A stretch of DNA of 64,000 bases from Oceanospirillum linum. GTDB taxonomy: Bacteria > Pseudomonadota > Gammaproteobacteria > Pseudomonadales > Halomonadaceae. Positions 44,516 through 52,641 of this stretch are shown piece by piece. The notes below the pieces were generated by a model that saw nothing but the letters and a program-made list of their open reading frames with translations, was not told the DNA's origin and ran no database searches. The stretch's first letter is position 1; each line of letters opens with the position of its first letter. The stretch is taken from assembly GCF_900182785.1 (NCBI RefSeq), contig NZ_FXTS01000011.1, positions 1 to 64,000 on the forward strand. The letters are read 5' to 3'. The translations under genes were made by a program, and so were the position numbers.

Positions 44516-45406
44516 TCACCAGGACTGCTGTTTAAACCATTGCTCCAGATAATCGATCAACGCCCGTACTGCACCAGACTGATGCTTGCGCGAATTATAC
44601 AGCACGTAGATCTGCAGCTCCTGAAGCTGCCATTCCGGCAAGACCTCTACCAGCTCACCCCGAGCCAATGCATCCTCTGCCAGGTAGATCGGTTGCATGG
44701 CAACCCCCATTCCTTGCTTAGCCGCGGCCATCAGTGCAGTCACTTCGTTGGCCGTCAGTCGACAGTGCAGATCCACAGCTCGCGCCCCCAGTTTCTTGTG
44801 GGTCAGGTGCCAGGCATGGCGGCCAAAATTGCGATACCCAAGACAATCATGTTCCGCCAGATCCTCCGGTGTTAGCGGCACACCTCTCTTTTCAAGATAT
44901 TCAGGGGAAGCTACCAATACCGACTTACAAACCCCAATCGGCTTACCAATCAGGGATGGGTCCGGGTTACTGGCAAAGCGTAACGCCAGATCAATGCGCT
45001 CAGCGGTCAGGTCGGTCACGCTGTCCTGCAACTCCAGGTCAACGGACACCTTAGGGTACTGCGCCATAAAACCATTTAAAGCCGGCACCAGCTGAGAAAA
45101 GCCAAAGGACATACTGGTAGCCAGCCGGATCTGTCCGGACGGTTCGTAGGACGCGATATTCATCTGCTCCAACCGATCTGCCTGTAATAGCCACTGCTCT
45201 ACCTCAGCCAGACACTGCTCTCCTGCCGTTGTCAGTGAGATCTTACGTGTCGTGCGATGAAACAAACGTGCCTGTAACCAGGTCTCCATCGCCTCCAGAT
45301 GACGACTCACCATAGGCCGGGACATCTCAAGCCGGTCAGCGGTTCGGGTAAAGCTACCGGAGTAAGCCAGATCAACAAAGACTCTGGCTGCAGTGATACG
45401 ATCCAT
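44516..45406 (-). CDS. LysR-family regulator, divergent from MBL-fold gene
   Basis: 296 aa: MDRITAARVFVDLAYSGSFT, RTADRLEMSRPMVSRHLEAM, then an effector domain. CrgA/AaeR-like group. Transcribed divergently from the secreted metallo-beta-lactamase-fold gene over 160 bases; likely its regulator. Confidence 0.87.
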   Translation of the reverse strand: MDRITAARVFVDLAYSGSFTRTADRLEMSRPMVSRHLEAMETWLQARLFHRTTRKISLTTAGEQCLAEVEQWLLQADRLEQMNIASYEPSGQIRLATSMSFGFSQLVPALNGFMAQYPKVSVDLELQDSVTDLTAERIDLALRFASNPDPSLIGKPIGVCKSVLVASPEYLEKRGVPLTPEDLAEHDCLGYRNFGRHAWHLTHKKLGARAVDLHCRLTANEVTALMAAAKQGMGVAMQPIYLAEDALARGELVEVLPEWQLQELQIYVLYNSRKHQSGAVRALIDYLEQWFKQQSW

Positions 45407-45566
45407 TAGCGCCTCTTATTAGTTCAGAATACGAAACAATCATGATCATTATTAGGTATTTTTCATTAAACAATCAATCGGCAAAATCTCCCTCATCAAT
45501 CAGGGCAGGGATTACCCATCCTAAGTCCTAGATCCCAACAGCAACCGAACCAAAACGGAGCCGATC

Positions 45567-46454
45567 ATGAAAAAACGCACTCTTAGCACCGCAGCTACTC
45601 TTCTGGCCACGGCAAGCCTGTCTTTATTGAGTGGCAACGTGCTTGCAGATAACCTGCCATTAACATTCGACGTTTATAATGCTGGTCCCCAGAGCTTTCA
45701 CGTTAACGCCACACTGATTGTCGGTGAGACTGAAGCCCTTCTGGTGGATACCGGCTTCACTAAATCCGATGCACTGCGTATCGCCGCCAAGGTCTATGAC
45801 AGTGGAAAACCACTGAAAACCATTTTTATCAGTCAGGCCGACCCTGATTTCTACTTCGGTGCAGAAACACTGAAACAGCTCTTCCCGGATGCCCGAGTCA
45901 TTACCACACCGGCCGTTCGTGACATCATCAAAAAGAAAATGGCCGGTAAAGTTGATTTCTGGGGGCCAAAACTGGGGACTAACGCCCCTCAACAACCTGT
46001 ATTGCCAGATGCTTACCAAGGCAAGACACTGACGTTGGATGGACACACCATCGAGATTCGAGGCACCGACGGTGTATTAGCACACAGACCTTATCTGTGG
46101 ATTGAGGACAACAAAGCGATTCTGGGTGATATCGCCGTTTTTGGCGGTCTGCATCTCTGGACAGCGGACACTCAAACTGAGGAACACCTGAACGGCTGGA
46201 ACACCCAACTGGGTGCCATGCTTTCCCTGAATCCGAAAGTGGTAATTCCCGGTCACATGGCGACAAACACCAAACTCGACACCAGCAGCATTCACTACTC
46301 CAAAACCTACCTGAGCCAGTTCCGTCAGGCAGTAAAAAAAGCCGATAGCAGTGACGATGTTAAAGCCAGTATGCAGAGCCTTTACCCAAATGCAGGCCTG
46401 GGTATCGCCCTTGAACTGGGCTCCAAAGTACACACGGGTGAAATGAAGTGGTAA
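45567..46454 (+). CDS. Secreted MBL-fold hydrolase-like protein with degenerate metal site
   Basis: 295 aa with a clear signal peptide (TATLLATASLSLLSGNVLAD-like region). The fold is metallo-beta-lactamase: NATLIVGETEALLVDTGF, later LGDIAVFGG and VVIPGHMATN. The HxHxDH zinc motif is replaced: FISQADPDFYFGAETL has Gln, Asp and Phe where three His are expected, keeping only the Asp. Loss of most ligands argues for weak metal binding or a non-hydrolytic role, though related proteins with HGDPDYYFG exist. Divergent from a LysR gene. Confidence 0.82.
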   Translation: MKKRTLSTAATLLATASLSLLSGNVLADNLPLTFDVYNAGPQSFHVNATLIVGETEALLVDTGFTKSDALRIAAKVYDSGKPLKTIFISQADPDFYFGAETLKQLFPDARVITTPAVRDIIKKKMAGKVDFWGPKLGTNAPQQPVLPDAYQGKTLTLDGHTIEIRGTDGVLAHRPYLWIEDNKAILGDIAVFGGLHLWTADTQTEEHLNGWNTQLGAMLSLNPKVVIPGHMATNTKLDTSSIHYSKTYLSQFRQAVKKADSSDDVKASMQSLYPNAGLGIALELGSKVHTGEMKW

Positions 46455-46638
46455 ACCACGAACTCTAAGTAAGCTCAGAGGGGCTCAGACGAAACACCTG
46501 AGCCCCGATAGCTGCTCCGGCTATTCTCTCTAAAAACCTTGGAGTTTTGGCAGGGGATTTGGAATAGCCAATGGCTTCCGCCTTGCCTAAAAGATAGATA
46601 ATTTTGCAGCAGGTAAATTATGGATGTCCCGGTTTTTT

Positions 46639-46701
46639 CTGTGCGGAGCCGCATGCAGGGTGTTGTGGGGGCTGAGGGCTAGAAACCCTCGACTACCCGA
46701 T
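46639..46701 (+). repeat. Structured 63-bp element, copy 1 (group II intron 3'-end-like)
   Basis: Same length and nearly same sequence as 47427-47489. It holds a GCGG/CCGC hairpin and then a stem closing with GAGGG/CCCTC and a bulged TA seven bases before a terminal CCCGAT. That matches domain VI of a bacterial group II intron (bulged branch A, end AY). No maturase is adjacent. It ends 15 bases before the antitoxin stop codon. Confidence 0.55.
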
Positions 46702-46715
46702 TAGGTGTAACTATA

Positions 46716-47009
46716 TCAGGCAGAATGTTGAACAGATAATTTAAAGCCAAGGGCTTTAGTTACTTTGGCAACTGTTGCAAAAGTAGGATTACCTTCAGGA
46801 GATAAGGCTTTATACAAGCCCTCACGCGTTAAACCGGTGTCTCTTGCAAGCTGACTCATATTTTTTGCGCGAGCAATTACACCTAATGCATGTAATAGAA
46901 ATGCAGGGTCGTCACTTCCGTCTTCAAAGCAAGCCTCGAGATAAAGCTGAATATCTTCATCTGTCTTCAAGTACTCAACTGAATCCCAGCGCGTCGTTTT
47001 TATAGCCAT
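46716..47009 (-). CDS. HigA-like antitoxin (addiction-module HTH protein)
   Basis: 97 aa. HTH region ARAKNMSQLARDTGLTREGL, YKALSPEGNPTFATVAKVTK, ending LGFKLSVQHSA; this is the COG3636-type antidote whose partner is a HI1419-like toxin. It overlaps the toxin gene by ten bases and is downstream of it, the order typical of higBA-type modules. Confidence 0.87.
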   Translation of the reverse strand: MAIKTTRWDSVEYLKTDEDIQLYLEACFEDGSDDPAFLLHALGVIARAKNMSQLARDTGLTREGLYKALSPEGNPTFATVAKVTKALGFKLSVQHSA

Positions 47010-47308
47010 AATTGATCCTCCAATTGTCTAGCAATTTCTTTGGCTTTAGTAATATCTTTTGATTGAGTGCTTTTATCACCTCCAGAAAGCAAGATGACAA
47101 CCTCAGATCCACGTTGAACAAAATAAACGCGGTACCCTGGGCCATAAAATATACGCATTTCACTGATACCCTCACCAACAGGACTAACATCGCCGAAGTT
47201 ACCAAACCCCATGCGATCAATTCGGGCAAGAATACGTGCCTTTGCGCGAAGATCTTTTAAGGCCTCAAGCCATTTTGTGAATATTTCCGTTTTACGAATT
47301 TCAATCAT
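47000..47308 (-). CDS. HigB/RelE-like toxin (HI1419 family)
   Basis: 102 aa. MIEIRKTEIFTKWLEALKDL, RIDRMGFGNFGDVSPVGEGI, SEMRIFYGPGYRVYFVQRGS and LLSGGDKSTQSKDITKAKEI match the addiction-module killer family. Likely a ribosome-dependent mRNA interferase. First gene of the pair; a sigma-70 promoter lies just upstream with almost no leader. Confidence 0.87.
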   Translation of the reverse strand: MIEIRKTEIFTKWLEALKDLRAKARILARIDRMGFGNFGDVSPVGEGISEMRIFYGPGYRVYFVQRGSEVVILLSGGDKSTQSKDITKAKEIARQLEDQLWL

Positions 47309-47314
47309 GTGTTA

Positions 47315-47343
47315 ACTGTAGATTACATATATTTAAGTGTCAA
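47315..47343 (-). promoter_or_regulatory. Promoter of the HigBA-like pair
   Basis: Minus strand TTGACA (47343-47338) and TACAGT (47320-47315) are 17 bases apart. The -10 lies only six bases from the toxin ATG, so the transcript is nearly leaderless. GTTAAC/GTTGAC repeats nearby may be antitoxin operators. Confidence 0.5.
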
Positions 47344-47426
47344 CTATGGTTAACAACAGAGGAACGACGGCTACGTGGGTCTGTAAGTAATGGGTGACAC
47401 AGAACTATGAATACCCTCGAAACGCC

Positions 47427-47489
47427 CTGTGCGGATCCGCATGCAGGGTGTTGTCGGGGCTGGAGGCTAGATACCTCCGGCTACCCGAT
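47427..47489 (+). repeat. Structured 63-bp element, copy 2 (group II intron 3'-end-like)
   Basis: Shares sequence with 46639-46701. The inner stem GGAGG/CCTCC replaces GAGGG/CCCTC of copy 1, which keeps pairing (covariation), and a bulged TA precedes the outer GGG/CCC stem and terminal CCCGAT. Its last base is the first base of the neighbouring gene's TAA stop codon (read from the other strand), so it abuts the gene's 3' end. Confidence 0.55.
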
Positions 47490-48184
47490 TAGTTGCCATT
47501 TGTCAGCTTAACTCTAAAAGCAACATGTACTCTCTTAAAGAAGTCATTTAACTCTTTTAGTGCTATCAAAATATCAGTTAAAGGTGAAGCATCTAAATTG
47601 TAGGATTCTTGTACATTGTAATCACTGTCGACATAAACAAAAGCTTTGAAAGGTTTTCCACTTGCTTTTGAGTTTTCCGCCATCGATTCTAGGGATTCTT
47701 TTTGTACTATTGATTCTTTTAAGTCTTGTGTTTCATTCGAGGACACAGGATATCTAAAATAAGTGCTTTTAGGGTCAGATCCACTAACCAACTTAATTTG
47801 CTTTCCTATTTTATCAGGAAAATCCCAATTGATATCTTCAGGAAGTTTCGATCTGTTACTTTGATAAATATTGTGAAAATAACTATATAGATCATTCAAA
47901 TTATGAGTATTAGAAATTAACTTCCAGTTGTCATTCACTAAAATTGCAGGTCTAGCATGAGAAAAACCATCACCGTACGGTATATCGTACTTCCTATGGA
48001 ATATGACAATAAAAGATTTAAACCACAACTATAATGCATGCCGCTGTAAGTATGATTTGGGTAATAGTCCATCTGTACTAGAGTCATATTTTTCTAAGGT
48101 CTCAGCAGCAGTTGAGAACTGATCTGCAGAAGCACCTAATCCACCATCGTAATGTGTATTTGGCGGTGTAAATAAATATTGCAT
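47489..48184 (-). pseudogene. Orphan gene interrupted by an in-frame amber codon
   Basis: ATG 48184 is preceded by AAGAGGG and begins MQYLFTPPNTHYDGGLGASA; after 51 codons there is TAG (48031-48029) and the same frame continues LWFKSFIVIFHRKYDIPYGD to a stop at 47489, 231 codons in all. The reading across the stop (LPKSYLQRHAL*LWFKSFIV) looks like one helix, so a GAG or CAG-to-TAG change is likely. I do not recognise the family; the HALxLWFKS region is HEPN-like in flavour only. AT-rich, cassette-like gene. Confidence 0.6.
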
Positions 48185-48596
48185 AAACCCTCTTGGCAAC
48201 TAACATCTATGGAGGCCCCTATTTTGGCAAGTAGTTTCCGATAACATAAAAAGGTTTGCAGCCATCTATTCGGATTTTATTCGGGCATTCACCCTATCCC
48301 TGATGAGCTTCGCTGATCCGGTTCTAATCATTTTAGCGTTCTCATATCGAAACCAGCATTTAGGACACCCATCATTTTATCCAGACACATCAACACCTTT
48401 GGTCTGGTTGATGCCTTAGCTGAAAACGACTTCCAACCATTGCCAGGATGGCGTTCACCCCGCCTTTTGCAGATTTAAATGATGGGTGTCCCGGTTTTTT
48501 ATGTGCATAAGCTGCGAAGAATGTTGGACGCTTTTTGCGTCATTTTCTTTTAAGCAAAAAATCAGACAATGTGTGACGTCAGATTTAATGCGTTTG
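48185..48596. other. Gene-free stretch with repeat copy A
   Basis: Holds the 151-bp repeat (48350-48500) and, after the stop of the next gene, a TAACAAACGC start that looks like the left end of an integron attC; no matching right end is found. Otherwise I see nothing. Confidence 0.4.
48350..48500. repeat. 151-bp direct repeat, copy A
   Basis: A 151-bp unit beginning AAACCAGCATTTAGGACACC and ending GGGTGTCCCGGTTTTTT; its ends carry an inverted GGACACCCATCATTT / AAATGATGGGTGTCC. It is about 98% identical to 49161-49311 in the same orientation. No frame of useful length. MITE-like or remnant of a larger element. Confidence 0.9.
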
Positions 48597-49127
48597 TTAT
48601 GTGTTGGGTAGTTTGATAGAAAATTCAGCTTCTTTATGTACTAATTCCAATGTCACTCTCTTCTCATGAACCACGCTAAGAAAAATATTAATCACGCTTA
48701 CAAGCTGTAAATAATACAGCTCCTTTTTACTTTCTCGGTCTGATGCAAAGAAGAACCCTACACAAACCTGATTATCAGGAACAAACGGTGAAAAATGATT
48801 GCTATGCACAAATTGATTACATAAATCCTCTAAACTAAGTTGCTTTGAGCCGCCAGAAAAAAGTTGGTAGTCATTGATGGACTTATTTTTTTTAGGATTA
48901 TCTGCTTTGGGATACGTCGTAATTTTCCAGTTAAAGCTTATGACATTATTTGGAAGTAAACCGCTTTCTTTCAGTTTACGGATAGCGTAGAAGCCGAAAA
49001 AAATGGATTTTTCGACCGAGAATTCAAGATCGTCATTCCAATCATTACTACGGTAAAGTTTTTCAAGAGATGTAGCCGATTGCTCTAGCTCCATTAACCA
49101 ATATCTTTTCAATCGACTATCAATCAT
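48597..49127 (-). CDS. Hypothetical protein between two 151-bp repeats
   Basis: 176 aa from ATG 49127, preceded by AAGAGG; beginning MIDSRLKRYWLMELEQSATS, with a helical first half and SSGSKQLSLEDLCNQFVHSN-like later region (GGSKQLSLEDLCNQF). No family recognised. AT-rich. The stop is followed by TAACAAACGC and the start by a GGTTTTTCTACAGG...GTTATG cassette-like end, so it is probably an integron gene cassette. Confidence 0.6.
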   Translation of the reverse strand: MIDSRLKRYWLMELEQSATSLEKLYRSNDWNDDLEFSVEKSIFFGFYAIRKLKESGLLPNNVISFNWKITTYPKADNPKKNKSINDYQLFSGGSKQLSLEDLCNQFVHSNHFSPFVPDNQVCVGFFFASDRESKKELYYLQLVSVINIFLSVVHEKRVTLELVHKEAEFSIKLPNT

Positions 49128-49467
49128 AAAACCTCTTAAACACATAACGAGCCTGTAGAAAAACCAGCATTTAGGACACCCATCATTTTATCCAGACACA
49201 TCAACACCTTTGGTCTGGTTGATGCCTTAGCTGAAAACGACTTCCAACCGTTGCCAGGATGGCGTTCACCCTGCCTTTTGTAGATTTAAATGATGGGTGT
49301 CCCGGTTTTTTCTGGTTTTCATCAGCGAATGCGCTTAAATAAACGTAGCAGCGCGATAAGTTCTCAATAACTGGAGCCCGTTAGGTTTTTCTACAGCCTG
49401 AACGTGGCCATCACCGGTGACAAAGCCGAAGCGAAGCGGAGGTTTTGGCATCCTGTGCATGGCCTGG
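49128..49467. other. Gene-free stretch with nested repeats
   Basis: Carries 151-bp repeat copy B and an inverted pair of CTGTAGAAAAACC-type ends (49151-49165 and 49383-49399), so a roughly 250-bp element flanked by terminal repeats contains the 151-bp unit inside it. Confidence 0.5.
49161..49311. repeat. 151-bp direct repeat, copy B
   Basis: Second copy of the unit at 48350-48500, same orientation, with about three substitutions. It begins within the CTGTAGAAAAACC end sequence, so it was inserted into, or evolved from, that element. Confidence 0.9.
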
Positions 49468-50241
49468 TTAAACATCCTCAGCGGATCCTTCTTCCCCATC
49501 AGGCCCGGTTATTTCCTCAAGGACGTAACTTACCGGCCCAGTTAGCATTCTTTTTAGTTTTAATGCCCTAGCGGTAAAAGCATCAAGCTTATCAAGCAAA
49601 CCGCCCAACCGTTTGAGAATATCAGGCTCATCATTTTGCAGCTGCTTTAGGCTTTGATGGTTTGCGACCACAGATCCAACAAGCGACTGGAGCGCCTCTT
49701 TAACCCCTTTTGCCCCCTTGATTTTTATCAGCAAAATGGCCTTCTTTATGCGATCCAGCTCCTCAAGGAGAGCCAGCTTTAGCTCTGCGGATATTGAGCT
49801 ATCAGTAATCGCATCGTAAAGCGCACTAACCATTTCTTGAATTTGGGAGAGATCTTCCTCTGAGATGGATTCCTCTGAATAGAACCCTTGAAGAGCTTCT
49901 GCACAAAATTGAAGACGGGCTAGTACCTCTCCGTCGAGGTGGCCTCTCAGCGTCTTCCATTGCTGTCCAAGGTTAACGGGAAGAATGGCTTTCTCGATTT
50001 TGGGGAAAGAGGCCAAGTATAAATCATGGTTCAAATCTGGATTAAGCCTGATCAGGTTTTTTACTTCTTCACACAGGCCGTAAACCTCGACTAATCCGCG
50101 CAGGACGGCAGCTTCGTCTTTCGCGGCGCACCCAAAAACAGGAGCCCACGTATCCCTCACGCAAATGCCTTCTCCATTCTTTGCAGCCACTTCGGAAAGG
50201 ATCCGGTGAAGCCTGCCTGCTGGATTGCTTTCGTCAATCAT
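49468..50241 (-). CDS. Hypothetical helical protein
   Basis: 257 aa, almost entirely alpha-helical with leucine-rich stretches (LLEELDRIKKAILLIKIKGA, LKRLGGLLDKLDAFTARALK) and an acidic C-terminus (GPDGEEGSAEDV). No signal peptide or membrane segment except a weakly hydrophobic KIKGAKG region. No domain recognised. Its position beside the accessory repeats and lack of operon partners suggest a mobile accessory gene. Confidence 0.6.
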   Translation of the reverse strand: MIDESNPAGRLHRILSEVAAKNGEGICVRDTWAPVFGCAAKDEAAVLRGLVEVYGLCEEVKNLIRLNPDLNHDLYLASFPKIEKAILPVNLGQQWKTLRGHLDGEVLARLQFCAEALQGFYSEESISEEDLSQIQEMVSALYDAITDSSISAELKLALLEELDRIKKAILLIKIKGAKGVKEALQSLVGSVVANHQSLKQLQNDEPDILKRLGGLLDKLDAFTARALKLKRMLTGPVSYVLEEITGPDGEEGSAEDV

Positions 50242-50569
50242 CAGTCTATGGTCCTAGTGCTTAAAATTTTAATCATAGGCATGCTTATTTCGCCGGTTTC
50301 AATATACCGCCAAAAATTGAGGAAAGGTTTTGATTAGAAAGGAAAATTCCGTTTTCTGATCTGACTGCTTCCCTGCTAAACACGCATGCGAATAGTCACA
50401 ATAACCGTGCATCTGTGCTCTTAAAAAAGGACAGGCGCGGTTTCCATAATGTATTGAATTTGCAGCTTATCCAATTTCGCCGCACCGGTAAACCGAGCAC
50501 TAAGTCTGATATGCGGGCACAAAAAAGCCCGCTCTTAGGCGGGCTTTAATAACATCAGGCAGTAACCAC
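50242..50569. other. Gene-free stretch upstream of orphan gene
   Basis: About 330 bases with no frame; contains only the dbpA terminator at 50521-50548. Confidence 0.5.
50521..50548 (-). terminator. Terminator of dbpA
   Basis: Minus strand GCCCGC and GCGGGC pair around CTAAGA and are followed by TTTTTT, 20 bases past the dbpA stop. Confidence 0.85.
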
Positions 50570-51958
50570 TTACACCCGGCGCACTTTAAATTTACGGCCT
50601 TTAATCCGGCTGTTCATCAGGTGGTTGAGGGCTTTTTTACCCACGCTGCGTTCCACGGCGACATAGGCGGTAAAGTCGAAGATATTGATCTTACCCACCT
50701 GGCTGCCTTCAATGCCGCCTTCATTGGTGAGGGCGCCCAGCAGATCTCCGGGGCGAACTTTGTTCTTTTTGCCGCCGTCGATGGAGAGGGTCACCATGGT
50801 TGGTTCCCGGTGGCCGCTCATATCACCGTCGAACAGCTCTTCGCTGCTGGAAGGTTCAATCTCGGTCTGCATCTGGTCGGCAATATCCGCCAGTTTGTAG
50901 CTCTCTTTCTGAGTGTACAGGCTGATCGCCAGACCCGATTTACCCGCGCGACCGGTTCGGCCAATACGGTGTACGTGGACTTCAGAGTCCCGTGTCAGGT
51001 CGTAGTTGATCACCATCGGCAGGTCGTCGATATCCAAACCACGGGCGGCAACATCGGTAGCCAGCAGTAAGTGAGTGCTTCGGTTGGAGAACTTCACCAG
51101 TACCTGATCACGCTCCCGCTGATCCATATCACCGTGCAGCGCCTGGGCGTAGTAGTCCCGCTCTTTCAGGGCGTGGGCCAGGTCGGCACAGGTCTGCTTG
51201 GTGTTGCAGAAGATCACCGCATGTTCCGGCTGGTAGTGCCCCAGCACCTGCAGTAGCAGGTCTTCTTTCTCGGAGGCACGCTCTACGGAGTAGAACTTCT
51301 GGCTGATATTCACCGGAGCCTGAGCCGACTCAACCACCTCAACCATCGCCGGTTTGTTCTGATAACGGCTGCTGATCTGGGCGATGGTATCCGGATACGT
51401 GGCAGAAAACAGCAGGGTCTGACGATTCGCCGGTGTCTCTTCCAGAATCGCTTCCATCGCATCAGCAAAGCCCATATCCAGCATGCGGTCGGCTTCATCC
51501 AGTACCACGGTGTTGACCCGTCCCAGATCCAGAGTACCTTTACGCAGGTGATCCTGAATACGACCCGGCGTACCCACCACAATATGGGTGCCATGGGCCA
51601 GAGAGCCGATCTGCGGGCCAATGGGCATACCGCCACACAGGGTCAGAATCTTAACATTGTGCTGATAACGCGCCAGCTTGCGCAGTTCATTTGCCACCTG
51701 CCCCGCCAGTTCACGGGTTGGGCACATCACCAGAGACTGACAGGCGAAGGAACGCACGTTGAGTTTTTCCAGCAAGCCGATACCGAAGGCGGCGGTTTTA
51801 CCACTACCGGTTTTGGCTTTGGCGATCAGGTCTTTGCCCTTAAGCACCAACGGCAGGCTTTGTGCCTGAATCGGTGTCATGCGGGAATATCCCATATCGT
51901 TCAGGTTCTGAATCTGGGCGGCAGGCAGGTTAAGGCTGGAAAAGGCGCTATCGTTCAC
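50570..51958 (-). CDS. dbpA: ATP-dependent RNA helicase DbpA
   Basis: 462 aa. DEAD-box core (AKAKTGSGKTAAFGIG, CPTRELAGQV, DEADRMLDMGF, FSATY, HRIGRTGRAG) plus a C-terminal RNA-recognition domain that contacts 23S rRNA hairpin 92 (RPGDLLGALTNEGGIEGSQV, AVERSVGKKALNHLMNSRIK, ends GRKFKVRRV). Assists 50S ribosome assembly. The start codon appears to be GTG 51958. Confidence 0.94.
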   Translation of the reverse strand: MNDSAFSSLNLPAAQIQNLNDMGYSRMTPIQAQSLPLVLKGKDLIAKAKTGSGKTAAFGIGLLEKLNVRSFACQSLVMCPTRELAGQVANELRKLARYQHNVKILTLCGGMPIGPQIGSLAHGTHIVVGTPGRIQDHLRKGTLDLGRVNTVVLDEADRMLDMGFADAMEAILEETPANRQTLLFSATYPDTIAQISSRYQNKPAMVEVVESAQAPVNISQKFYSVERASEKEDLLLQVLGHYQPEHAVIFCNTKQTCADLAHALKERDYYAQALHGDMDQRERDQVLVKFSNRSTHLLLATDVAARGLDIDDLPMVINYDLTRDSEVHVHRIGRTGRAGKSGLAISLYTQKESYKLADIADQMQTEIEPSSSEELFDGDMSGHREPTMVTLSIDGGKKNKVRPGDLLGALTNEGGIEGSQVGKINIFDFTAYVAVERSVGKKALNHLMNSRIKGRKFKVRRV

Positions 51959-52289
51959 GGAGATCTCAACTGATAAAAAAGAGGTGGCAGACCGAACAGG
52001 TCATGATTAAGTTCTTGGGCGTTGGTTTTATGCTCAAAGCCCAGAAGGCGCGCAGTATAACAAAGCCTGCGGGGAATAGCAGATGACAATTATTCGGTTC
52101 ACTCATTCGCTTTACAGCACAACGTACAAATTAATCAAAAGCAACCATTTATTTAGATTGATTCGCACCAAACCCAGCGCCGATCCGTCATAACGGCAAC
52201 ACAGATCAGGCCCTGCTAATCTTCGCTACAGGTCAGTTGTCTGACCCATTCCAACGATAATTAAAAGATGATTCAAAAAGGGAACCTTC
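51959..52289. other. Intergenic region between dbpA and the cupin gene
   Basis: About 330 bases separating divergent genes; promoters for both are expected but I see no distinctive operator or small gene. Confidence 0.4.
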
Positions 52290-52577
52290 ATGTCTGAACG
52301 TCCGGTTTTAGTGATTACCCAACAGATCGATAACGAGCGCACCTGTGTTAACCACCTTCTGTTTCCCGCAGGCGGCGAAAGCCAGTGGCACCGCCATGAG
52401 CGTGATTACGTGATTGTGCCGATGCAGAACTGTGTACTGCATATCGACACCGGTGAAGGCCCGAAGGCCGTGGAAATGAACGCTGGCGAATGCTACTACC
52501 GCCCGGTGGGTGTCGAGCATAACGTGCTGAACAACAGTGACGAAGATATCGTGCTGATCGAAGTGGAAATGAAGTAA
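52290..52577 (+). CDS. Small cupin-fold protein
   Basis: 95 aa single cupin domain: ESQWHRHERDYVIVPMQNCV for motif 1 (metal-binding HRH..) and NAGECYYRPVGVEHNVLNNS for motif 2. Possible metal-binding or sugar/ligand-binding enzyme; substrate unknown. Own terminator 30 bases after the stop. Confidence 0.82.
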   Translation: MSERPVLVITQQIDNERTCVNHLLFPAGGESQWHRHERDYVIVPMQNCVLHIDTGEGPKAVEMNAGECYYRPVGVEHNVLNNSDEDIVLIEVEMK

Positions 52578-52607
52578 TTTCTGAAGATTACAACGCGCAT
52601 CCACAGG

Positions 52608-52631
52608 CCGCCCAATGTAGGGCGGTTTTTT
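52608..52631 (+). terminator. Terminator of the cupin gene
   Basis: CCGCCC and GGGCGG pair around AATGTA and are followed by TTTTTT on the plus strand. Confidence 0.85.
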
Positions 52632-52641
52632 GTATCTGCTG

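Noticed and set aside
46480..46506. Hairpin GGGGCTCA/TGAGCCCC after the MBL-fold gene as a terminator
   Set aside because: It forms a good stem but is not followed by a T-run on the plus strand, so it is not called as an intrinsic terminator.
48029..48031. TAG read as pyrrolysine or as a programmed readthrough codon
   Set aside because: No pyl genes or recoding structure is visible, and a recent nonsense change explains the sequence with fewer assumptions.
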